From the NCBI GenBank assembly GCA_034440615.1, contig JAOTOM010004373.1, forward strand, positions 167,001 to 231,000: a DNA stretch of 64,000 nt, given 5' to 3'. The notes beneath the pieces are model-generated. The model saw nothing but the letters and a program-made list of their open reading frames with translations, was not told the origin of the DNA and did no database searches. This document shows, one piece after another, positions 55,281 through 64,000 of the stretch. How positions within the stretch are numbered: the first letter of the stretch is position 1; every line of letters begins with the position of its first letter. A program made the translations under genes and the position numbers. Source of the DNA: Ashinkailepas kermadecensis (taxonomy: Eukaryota > Arthropoda > Thecostraca > Neolepadidae).

Positions 55281-56435
55281 ATGAAGACCCGCGCTTCCAC
55301 CAAAGGGCTTTTGGTTCCTTCTGAACTAAAAACAAACCGACTGCCCACGAGAATTGACGTTCTGAATTACTTGAGTAAAGTGAATAGAGACTCATGCGTT
55401 GCGAACAAAAGGTTGAAAGAGAGGCTAGCACCCCATATAAAGTTCGTCGCGGAAAGTGTGATGAAAATGTGGTGCTGCGAAGGAATACCAATTGTTGGGA
55501 GGGCCCGAGTCGAACATATGGTTCGAGAATGCCGCGATCGCTACTTGCGATACATGAAAACTGCTGGAAAGAAGTCGGCATCACCAGGTGTACGTCCGTC
55601 CGGTGATGAGTGGTTTGGAAAATTGTTTGATATAGCCCGCTGCAAATGTGCTGATATCGATAGCTGCAAATGTGCGATGGCCGACAAAGTGCCACGAATG
55701 GAGTTTCCCTTTGTCCAAGACCAGAGAGGACCTCGCCAAATGCAAATCGGCACCGCAGATATCCGTCAAACCACTCGTCGACGCGCCATGGACGAAAGGA
55801 GGTGTCTGACCGCCGAGAGAGTCACATCACCACAACCGGGACCTTCTGGAATGGCCCAGCTAGATTCTAATTCAGACCAAGATTCCGCCACAGATTCATC
55901 ATCGCTCACATCTGTAATCAATGAGTCAGAGTATATGGTGAACAGTAACACAGACAAACTGCTAAATACGGCTCTAGCAGCAGATCGGTACGGAGTGTCT
56001 AATCGTGCGTGTGCTGCGATCATAAACGGTTTCCAAGTGGACATTGGTCGGATCACTTCTGACGATATGGACTGCATAGTGGATAGCAAAAAAGTATGGC
56101 GAGCAAGGGATCGGATTAGAAGAGAGGTAGTAGCCCAGAGCCATGAGGATCATGCAGGTCGTGTATCTGGTCTCTACTTCGACGGTAGAAAAGACGACAC
56201 GCTTATGACAGCCAGTTCAAAGAAGACGGAAGAGCACATTGTGGTTGTATCCGAGCCAGACAGTGCATATTTAGGACATTTTACCCCACAGACTGGGAAA
56301 GCGGAGGACATTTTTCAGGACCTGAACGCCGTGGCATATGAGTTTGGTGCGGATGTTTCTGTGCTTGGCTGTGACGGCACGAGAGTTAATACTGGCCAAA
56401 AAGGTGGTGTTATCCGTTTGTTTGAGCTCGGACAA
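55281..56435 (+). CDS. Transposase-like protein, N-terminal part (up to a frameshift)
   Basis: ATG at 55281 (MKTRASTKGLLVPSELKTNR). It contains a C-x-C-x5-C-x-C cluster (C121, C123, C129, C131; ARCKCADIDSCKCAMADKVP), probably metal-binding, followed by FPFVQDQRGPRQMQIG. A Ser/Asp-rich linker spans 190-225. The segment LYFDGRKDDTL (D301) precedes LGCDGTRVNTGQKGG (D365). I recall the same motif set in uncharacterised arthropod transposon proteins. Two spaced Asp residues on predicted strands would suit an RNase H-fold DDE/D transposase; that is inference. In-frame reading after FELGQK becomes meaningless and stops at 56510, while the conserved continuation is in the -1 frame; the break lies near an A5 run at 56434-56438. 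Confidence 0.75.
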
Positions 56436-57481
56436 AAACGCCCGTCCACTGGTTTGTGTGCCAACTTCATGCAAATGAACTTAATCTTCGTGCAGTATTT
56501 AGCCAGTTAGATGGAGTCACAACAGGACCTAAGTCGTTTAGTGGGCTGATTGGCCGGGCTGCTGCAGGCGCAGTAGAAACCTTGCCAGTGGTCGATTTTG
56601 AGCCAATCGATGGCGGAAATGTTTCAGAAATGACTCAGGAGATTCTCAGTGACCTAAGTTCAGATCAGGCTATTCTGTACAGTCTGGCGCGTAGTGTCCA
56701 GACGGGCTGTATCTCAGATAGAACTGCGAAAATCAAGATCGGTCCACTAAACCACTCCAGGTGGCTGACTCTGGCGGCGCGAATTCTCCGGCTCTACATA
56801 TCAACCGAACAGCCATCAGACAGTCTGAGAATGCTAGCGGAGTTCATCGTGTGCCACTATACTCCCATGTGGTTCTGCATCAAGAAGAACTGGAAATGTT
56901 CTGACGGTCCTGGCAATGCGCTGCACAGCGTGCAACTTCTCAAAAGTTTGCGACCTGAGATAGCGGCCATGGTGCAGCCGGTAATACAGCGCAACAGCGA
57001 CTGGTGTCACCCTGAGGCAGTACTGCTAGCAATGGCAGCGGGCCAAGATCAAGCCACACGGGAAAGGGCGGTCACTCAAATCCAGCAGTGTCGCAGAACT
57101 CAAGTCGATAGTGATACTGACGAAGTGCGGAAGTTCAAGCTTCCAAAAGTGAATATGGGGGCAAACAGCATCATGGAGCTGATTGATTGGTGTAATGAGG
57201 CGATAACCGAGCCGCCCTTGACGCAACAACTGTCCGATGATGACTTACTAGACATCATCGCGAGTCCTCTCGAAGTACCGCCATACCCCGTGCACAGTCA
57301 GACGGTGGAATGGATGGTGAAAGTGGTGACCGAGGCGTCTTTGAAGGTAATTGGTGAAGAGGCCCGCCACGGTTACATTGTGGCGAAGTTGAAACACAGG
57401 TCAGCAATGCCAGTGCTCAGCAGCAAAAAGGATTTCATGTCGGTTTTCTATCGAGCATGTAGACAAGTAGTACAGTTATAA
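56436..57481 (+). CDS. Transposase-like protein, C-terminal part (after the frameshift)
   Basis: The frame one base back continues PVHWFVCQLHANELNLRAVF. The W-x-V-C-x-L-H-x-N-E-L motif has a C-x2-H pair like the insertion or linker motif of several RNase H-fold transposases. Later LNHSRWLTLAARILRLYIST resembles the RW segment of hAT-like enzymes. WFCIKKNWKCSDGPGNALHS and a long helical C-terminus ending at the TAA 57479-57481 follow. About 345 codons. A single-base change at the 56434 A-run would fuse it to the upstream part; this could be a true mutation, an assembly error or translational frameshifting. No classical XXXYYYZ heptamer is present (only five A), so mutation or error is preferred. 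Confidence 0.72.
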
Positions 57482-57869
57482 AATGATAGTTCGTACAAAA
57501 AATGTGGCCGCTCGTACAAAAGGTGACGTCGCTGTATGCCCGTCTCCTTCGGTTGTAGTGGAACGGAGCATGATGCCGATTTCGCCTGGTCTATTTGTCA
57601 TAACAATAAGATATCAGGTGTCTCAGAATGATTTAATTGGTCTTCGATGTAAACAGACGAGGAATTTTGAAGATGTTCAAGCTTTCAAAAGTGAAAATAT
57701 TAGCATTATACGCCGATAGATCTACTGATTGAAAATGGAACGAACAAGCGACGTAAAGTGAACCTTTCTTTCATGCGTCAGATATCCAGGCAACTTATTA
57801 AGCGACTGGTGCTTATCAAAAGCCTTTTACCCCACTAAACACTTTCATTGAGTTTTATTAATGAGCTTC
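57482..57869 (+). other. 3' leader of the transposon, unassigned
   Basis: Between the transposase stop and the right arm. A 78-codon frame at 57483 has no recognisable motif. No clear AATAAA was seen. Confidence 0.4.
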
Positions 57870-58176
57870 ATCACCAGAATCCATTCATCAGTCATCCACA
57901 GCACCGACTGCCGCCTTTTTCGTCACAGCGCCGCGGCGGCGCTCCGACGGTGGCCGGACGCGTGGTGTTAGATGCCAATCGCAACGGAGCGCCATCACTG
58001 GAGACTTCAACGCCGGGCGCCCGGCAAATTTGTTTCTTTATCGGCCTGTCGCATATTTTGTTTATTGTTTGATTTCGATTTGGTTTCGACCACAGGTTTT
58101 TTTTAGGTGATCTGCACGATAATTTCACTAAGCAAAGTGCAATTTCCAAAAAAAGGTCCTTCGTGACACACCCTAG
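57870..58176 (-). repeat. Right terminal inverted repeat of the DNA transposon
   Basis: About 307 bp, the inverse of 54430-54724, ending GACACACCCTAG followed by TGCACA at 58177-58182. Confidence 0.9.
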
Positions 58177-58182
58177 TGCACA

Positions 58183-61100
58183 CCCATCTTGCGCATTCGG
58201 CGCATTCGCCACACTTCGTGCGATGCTACGGATTCTGCTGGGCCTCCTACGCTTTGCTAATTATTGCCACATGATAGACTTGTGCCATATCTGACGTGAT
58301 AAAATGTTTCGTATGGTCGTTCGCTGCGAAAATTCGATGAATTAAATTCGATCCTAAGTTCCCTACTGCCCATATTTTATGGTAAAGAAATGCGGATACC
58401 CGCTAAGCTTTGATTCACCTCATATCTTTGATTAAACATGCTTCCAGGTTGGCTACCGAACCGAAGCCCAGCCTGAGTGTACTTCTTTGAACCCGTTTCG
58501 TATTTCTTCGTCTACGGATGTGTCTTAGGGCTCCAATCCATTTTTGTTAGAGATCCAACGCATTTTCGAAACTACTGCTCGTATTAGGGTTTGTTGCTTT
58601 TTTGTGCACCGAAGACGTTTTTTAGTTGTCGGGACGCTTTCAAAGATCTCGATGTGTTTACTTAGCGCCCGGCATTTTTGTTAGTTTCGGACCATGTTGC
58701 TTTTTGCGACCCCAGCCTCTTTCAGGCCCTTGTGCAGTTATATGGTCCCTATGTGCCTTGAGAGCTTCGGGTGTTTTTTTTTAAATGATGTTTTTTAGAG
58801 TTCCCGGTATATATAGTTATGGCTACAACACATGTTTTCGGGTCCTGTCGCTTTTTGCAAGACTGCGCTTTGGAGGGCCAGTCGCATTCTCGGTCCTCGT
58901 TGTGCTCTTAGGGTCCCGCTGTGTTCATTTGGGGCTTATGACGCACATTTGTGGTGTCCCGGTACGATTTCGGGGCTTTTTCTGGGTCCTATCGCGACTT
59001 ATCGCGTCCAGGCGCGTGGTTCCGGGACCCAACGCCAGTTGTCTGGGCTCAACGCGATTTTGTGGATCTCTTCTGAATTTTCTTTAAATTCCGAATCCCG
59101 GCCTCAATTTTTCGAGTCCCTGGCGCCATGTTTTTCTATCTCACCTCGATTTTCTTCGAGCTCCGGTATGTTTTTCGATGCCGTACGCGATTTGTCAAGG
59201 CATCTGATGACATGTTCGGTGCTCCAGAACCATTGTCCTGACCTGGGCTTTTTTGGAATGCCTCATTATTTTGGAGGGCCCCGGCTTTATTTTTCGGATA
59301 CCGATGCGACTTTGGGGGTCACACGGTGCCTAGGTGGGGCCCTAGACGCCAATTGTTGGCAGCCCCGACGTTAATTTTGTATGCCCAGACCAAATTTTTG
59401 GTACTACCAATGGGAATTGTGGGTCCGAGCGCGAAATTTGGTGGGACCGGTTCGAGTTTGCGGGGCGCGTTGTACCTAGCTGTGACCCCAACGCGATCTC
59501 GGCGGTTCCTGTTGCATATTTTTGTGCCTCAGAGCGAGTTTTCTGGGGCCCGGCGTATTTACTAGGAGTCTCTATGCGAATTCTGGTGGACCGACGCGAA
59601 TTTTTGTGGCCCCAGCGCGACTTTTGGGGGCCTCGGCTCGATTCTTGGGAGCATATCCCTCTTAGGAGGGAGGGGGCATTTTCCCTTTTGATATGTCACT
59701 GCGGCCACCAAAGGACTTTTTTTTCAGCCGATGGCACCTTTCGGAGTAGAAATGCCCTCCGGGCAATTTTTTCCGGAACTGTTCTTAATTTTCCGGTGCT
59801 AGGGTCGATTCTATCGAGACTCGGTGTGAACTTTTGGACATCGAGTTCTATTTTCTTAAAGGTCCTTATGCGATATTTTTCGGTCCTGGTACGATTCTTC
59901 GGTTTCCAGTTGCGATTTTTTTCGGTGCCCTGACACGTTTTTTTCCAGTGCCGATTCCAGTGCCCTGACCCGATTTTTTTTTGTGGAGCAGAGTGACATT
60001 CCGGTTGATAATTGATTTTTGGGGGCAGCTGTAACCTTTTGGGTCCAGGCGCGACCTTTTTGGTGTGCAGTGAGATTTTCAAGGGCTGTAACGCGACTTT
60101 TTTCTAGTCCAATGTAATCTTTTATGTCCCGACTTCATTTGCTTGGATCCCTAGCTCGAGTTTTAGCGACCTAGACACTTTGTGGGTGTCCAATACGTTT
60201 TTGATGCTTTTGGTGTCGTTGTTGGGGCCCCAGAGTGATTATCCATGTCCGGATTGTTTTTCGTTGCCCGGCTTCATTTGTGTCCCAATGATACTGTTGG
60301 GGAACGGTACTACCTATCGTGCCTCTAGCGTGATTTTCATGGCCCGAGCGTGAATTTTTGGTACCCCTAGGCTCAGCGTGATATTCAGGGGCCCCGGCCG
60401 GATCTTTCTGGGCCAATATCGTGATTTTCAAGTACCCCGGCACGATTCCTGGCATTTCAGGGCCTTCTTGCAAATTATAGACCTCCTCTCGCGTCTTAGG
60501 GGTCTCGCCTCATTTCCTGGAGCCTTTTTACCGGCTTTTGGAAGTCTTCTCGTGCATCCTACCCTCCTCCATATTCAATGGTCCTCCTCTCCCGTTTTGG
60601 AGGGCCTCCTCCCACATCCTAAGGCCCCTTTAACGTGGCATGGGGCTTCCTCTCATGTTCCAGGGGCATCCTCTGCCAAATTAGGGGCCTCCTGCCACGC
60701 CTCGTGGGCCTCCTTTGTCCTCGCAAAGCTTACCCGTCTTGAGAGATCTTCAATTTGGAAACCTCGCCTCCTTCCATACCTGCTACCTGCCACTCCCATC
60801 TTAAGTGCCTTCTCTCATTTCCTGGGAATTCCTTCCGGTCGTCGGGGCTTCATTTGGCCCTGGAAACCTCCTACTCGATCTCGAGGGACTCCTCTCGAGT
60901 CCGGCAGGGACCTCCTTTTCTCTTCTAGAGGCTTTCTTTTTCAAATTAGGGGCCTCCTCTCACGTCTTCGGAGCCTCCTGTTCTGCGTTTTGTTTATATC
61001 TTTGCCCATTTTAAGGGTGGCCTCTTATCTCCTGGTGGATTCCTGTTCTCTCTCAGGCACCTCCTATCCCAAATTACAAGCAACCTTTCCTATCTCAGTT

Positions 61101-61420
61101 ACCTTGTCATTTCCTGGGGACCCTCTTACCGGTCTTGAAGCCTTCTTTCTCGCCTGGGAGCCATCCCTCTTATCTAATTGCCCTTATCTCATATTTTAAG
61201 GGCTTCCTCGTTTATCATAGGGTCTCATTTCCAATCTTATATCGCCCTCTTCCGAATTAGGTGCTTCCTGACACTTTTCAGGATCATCCTTTTCTATCTT
61301 GGTGGAACCTTACCCGTTTTAGGGACTGCTTTTGCGTCTCCGAAACCTCATCTCATATCCACTGGCTTTATATTCCGTCTTTGGGCCTCCTCTCATTTTC
61401 TGAGGTCTCCCTTCCCGTAT
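58183..61420. repeat. Degenerate short-period repeat field
   Basis: From about 58500, the sequence is a loose succession of units of about 25-45 bp built on a pattern like (G/C)GCGATTTTTTGGGGCCCC (for example ACGCGATTTTGTGGATCTC, GCGCGACTTTTGGGGGCC, GCGTGATTTTCATGGCCC). From 60480 units change to GGCCTCCTCTCxCxTCTTxG (GGGCCTCCTCTCACGTCTTC). Open frames up to 273 codons have no known domain and shift with the repeat, so I do not call genes. Confidence 0.7.
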
Positions 61421-63410
61421 TGGGCCACCTTTGCAATCCTGGGGCCTCCTTTGCAATCCTGGGGCCTTCTTTGCAGTCCTGGAGGCCTCCTTTGCAATCC
61501 TGGGGACTTCCTGTTCATTCCTGGGGGCCTCCTGTGCAATCCTGAAGTCCTCCTTTGCAATCCTGGGGGCCTCCTTTGCAATCCTGGGGGCCTCCTTTGC
61601 AATATTGGGGACCTCCTTTTCAATCCTGAGTGCCTCCTTTGTAATCCTGGAGGCCTCCTTTGCAATCTTGGGGGCCTCCTTTGCAATCCTGGGGCCTCCT
61701 TTGTAATCCTGGAGGCCTCCTTTGCATTCCTGGGGCCTCCTTTGCATTCCTGGAGGCCTCCTTTGCATTCCTGGGGGCCTCCTTTGCAATCCTGGGGGTC
61801 TTCTTTACAATCCTTGGGGCCTCCTTTGCATTCCTGGGGGCCTCCTTTGCAATCCTGGAGTCCTCCTTTGCATTCCTGGGGGCCTCCTTTGCAATCCTTG
61901 GGGCCTCCTTTGCATTCCTGAGGGCCTCCTTTGCAATCCTGAAGTCCTCCTTTGCGATCCTGTGGGGCCTCCCTTGCATTCCTGGGGGCCTCCTTTGCAT
62001 TTCTGGAGGCCTCCTTTGCTATCTTGGGGGCCTCCTTTGCAACCCTGGGGCCTCCTTTGTAATACTGGAGTCCTCCTTTGCAATCCTGGGGGCCTCTTTT
62101 GCAATCCTGGGGCCTTCTTTGTAATCCTGGAGGCCTTTTTTGCAATCCTGGGGCCTCCTTTGCATTCCTGGGGGCCTCCTTTGCAATCCTGGGGGCCTCC
62201 TTTGTAATCATGGGTGGCCTCCTTTGCAATCCTGAAGTCCTCCTTTGCGATCCTGGGGGTCTCCTTTGCATTCCTGGGGGCCTCCTTTGCATTTCTGGAG
62301 GCCTCCTTTGCTATCTTGGGGGCCTCCTTTGCAATCCTGGGGCCTCCTTTGTAATACTGGAGTCCTCCTTTGCAATCCTGGGGGCCTCTTTTGCAATCCT
62401 GGGGCCTTCTTTGTAATCCTGGAGGCCTTTTTTGCAATCCTGGGGCCTCCTTTGCATTCCTGGAGGCCTCCTTTGCATTCCTGGGGGCCTCCTTTGCAAT
62501 CCTGGGGGTCTTCTTTACAATCCTTGGGGCCTCCTTTGCATTCCTGGGGGCCTCCTTTGCAATCCTGGAGTCCTCCTTTGCATTCCTGGGGGCCTCCTTT
62601 GCAATCCTTGGGGCCTCCTTTGCATTCCTGAGGGCCTTCTTTGCAATCCTGAAGTCCTCCTTTGCGATCCCGGGGGCCTCCTTTGCATTCCTGGGGGCCT
62701 CCTTTGCATTTCTGGAGGCCTCCTTTGCTATCTTGGGGGCCTCCTTTGCAATCCTGGGGCCTCCTTTGTAATACTGGAGTCCTCCTTTGCAATCCTGGGG
62801 GCCTCTTTTGCAATCCTGGGGCCTTCTTTGTAATCCTGGAGGCCTTTTTTGCAATCCTGGGGCCTCCTTTGCATTCCTGGGGGCCTCCTTTGCAATCCTG
62901 GGGGCCTCCTTTGTAATCATGGGGGCCTCCTTTGCAATCCTGAGGGCCTCCTTTGCAATCCTGAAGTCCTCCTTTGCGATCCTGGGGGCCTCCTTTGCAT
63001 TCCTGGGGGCCTCCTTTGCATTTCTGGAGGCCTCCTTTGCTATCTTGGTGGCCTCCTTTGCAATCCTGGGGCCTCCTTTGTACTACTGGAGTCCTCCTTT
63101 GCAATCCTGGGGGCCTCTTTTGCAATCCTGGGGCCTTCTTTGTAATCCTGGAGGCCTTTTTTGCAATCCTGGGGCCTCCTTTGCATTCCTGGGGTCCCTC
63201 CTTTGCAATCCTGGGGGCCTCCTTTGTAATCCTGGGGGCCTCCTTTGCAATGCTGGGGGCCTCCTTTGCATTCCTGGGGGCCTCCTTTGCATTCCTGGGG
63301 GCCTCCTTTGCAATCCTGGAGTCCTCCTTTGCGATCCTGGAGGCCTCTTTTGCAATCCTGGGGCATCCTTTTCAATACTGGGGCCTCCTTTGTAATCCTG
63401 GGGGCCTCCT
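61421..63410. repeat. Homogeneous 21 bp minisatellite, about 95 copies
   Basis: Unit CTCCTTTGCAATCCTGGGGG plus C, with variants GCATTC, GTAATC, GAAGTC and GCGATC. 21 is a multiple of three, so all six frames read as 7-residue repeats (plus LLCNPGG, minus APRIAKE). The open frames up to 371 codons are by-products. Larger blocks are duplicated: the variant string beginning CAATCCTGGGGGCCTCTTTTG recurs at about 62078, 62370, 62787 and 63106. Confidence 0.95.
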
Positions 63411-63770
63411 ATCCTCTCCTAGGTGGCTCCTTCTTCAAATTAGTAGCCTCCTCTCACGTCTTGGAGGCCTCCTCTCATGTCTCGTCGGCCTCCTTGCTCA
63501 CTTTTTTTCTGTGCATTCCCGGATAGGGGCCTCCTGAAATTTCAGGGGGCGGCGCCCCCCCCCGGTGGCGACGCCCTTGGTCCGTGGTCAAACCGACCTG
63601 ATTAAAACTAAAATCAGATGAAACGGCTTGGCCCACATTGGCAAGGAATACCGTGTTTTGCATAACAAATTAGTTGTATTAAGCTCTCAAACTTTTCGAT
63701 CATGGATCATTTTTCAAGTGTTTCGTACACGTCAGTTCATGACAAAAAATCACAGACTGAAGTCACGCTC
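63411..63770. other. Flank of the 21 bp array
   Basis: A few more degenerate repeat units to about 63530, then a C-rich run with GGCGGCGCCCCCCC, then unassigned sequence. Confidence 0.4.
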
Positions 63771-64000
63771 TGAATCCCAAGTGAAAAAATCCCATGGGAT
63801 TGACCCATCAAATTGCATGGGATTGTCCTTGTCAGAATATGAAGCATTCCCCATGAGACAATCGTGTGGGAATCCCATGCGGTTCCCTATGGGAATCCAC
63901 CATGGGATTCCTACACAGTCTCCGAGGGATTTTATACCATTCCCAGTGTGAATTATCCAGGGATTCCCATGGAGAATGTCCAGTGGGGAAGCCGAGACCC
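63771..64000. repeat. Palindromic CCCATGGG-rich repeat
   Basis: Multiple copies in both orientations of AATCCCATGGGATT-like words: ATCCCATGGGATTG, GCATGGGATTG, GGGAATCCCATGCGG, CCTATGGGAATCCACC, ATGGGATTCC, GGGATTCCCATGG. They could form stacked hairpins. The array runs to the end of the window and is probably cut by it. Confidence 0.75.

Larger units (their letters stand above)
54430..58176 (+). mobile_element. 3.75 kb cut-and-paste DNA transposon with about 300 bp inverted repeats
   Basis: The ends CTAGGGTGTGTC...GACACACCCTAG are the outermost part of long inverted repeats (54430-54724 and 57870-58176). These are nearly identical over TTAGTGAAATTATCGTGCAG through GGCGCTCCGTTGCGATTGGC to GTCGGTGCTGTGGATGACT. 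They diverge only in a 23/33 bp block near the tips. A 6 bp flanking duplication TGCACA is present. A GC-rich, promoter-like region (55000-55200) precedes a transposase-like gene in two frames (55281-56435 and 56436-57481). High arm identity and a nearly intact gene suggest recent activity. I cannot assign the superfamily with certainty. Confidence 0.88.

Noticed and set aside
56420..56460. Programmed -1 frameshift in the transposase gene
   Set aside because: The break is next to five A residues preceded by C, which does not make an XXXYYYZ slippery heptamer in the zero frame, and I see no obvious downstream pseudoknot. A simple indel or sequence error is more likely.

Overview
This is eukaryotic, intron-rich, repeat-dominated DNA, most probably from an arthropod. 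Three things point there: short (TTAGG)n/(CCTAA)n tracts of the arthropod telomere type, a recognisable type I PKA regulatory subunit exon close to arthropod versions, and Ty3/gypsy and LINE families of invertebrate type. Nothing is bacterial: there are no operons, ribosome binding sites or CRISPR. The exact taxon cannot be fixed by eye. Most long open frames are artefacts of tandem repeats.

Layout. 1-12.4 kb is mainly minisatellites: 32/28 bp at 2.35-3.45 kb, a very large 78 bp array at 6.37-11.2 kb, and 37 bp at 11.65-12.33 kb. 12.4-19.5 kb is AT-rich dispersed-repeat DNA with SINE and MITE fragments. At 19.5 kb, on the minus strand, lies the first coding exon of the PKA type I regulatory subunit. 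21.6-30.3 kb is a nest: a LINE 3' fragment interrupted by a CCTAA-rich MITE (8 bp target duplication CCTTAATC), itself interrupted by a 5.6 kb Ty3/gypsy element (5 bp duplication GGGAC, 200 bp LTRs, nearly intact pol).

30.5-45.0 kb holds the main host gene, on the plus strand. I reconstructed it from six exons (30512-30601, 31573-31748, 32526-32640, 37152-37266, 40299-40448, 44765-44992) whose splice phases match at every junction. It encodes a flavin-reductase-like FMN-binding split-barrel domain joined to a helical domain with a WTHEAH motif. Its introns carry minisatellites, a 4.1 kb terminal-inverted-repeat element (32891-37024) and a Jockey-like LINE relic (40.6-42.35 kb). At three of its splice sites the adjacent minisatellite unit copies the splice-site sequence itself.

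45.0-64 kb contains C-rich minisatellites, a tRNA-Ala(TGC) at 52.5 kb, a 661 bp MITE with 8 bp flanking repeats, and a 3.75 kb cut-and-paste DNA transposon (54430-58176). That transposon has about 300 bp inverted repeats, a 6 bp target duplication TGCACA and a transposase-like gene broken by one frameshift. A 5 kb degenerate-to-homogeneous 21 bp tandem repeat field follows, and palindromic CCCATGGG-rich sequence ends the window. The 5' exons of the flavin-reductase gene, possibly its last exon, and the remaining PKA exons were not found.
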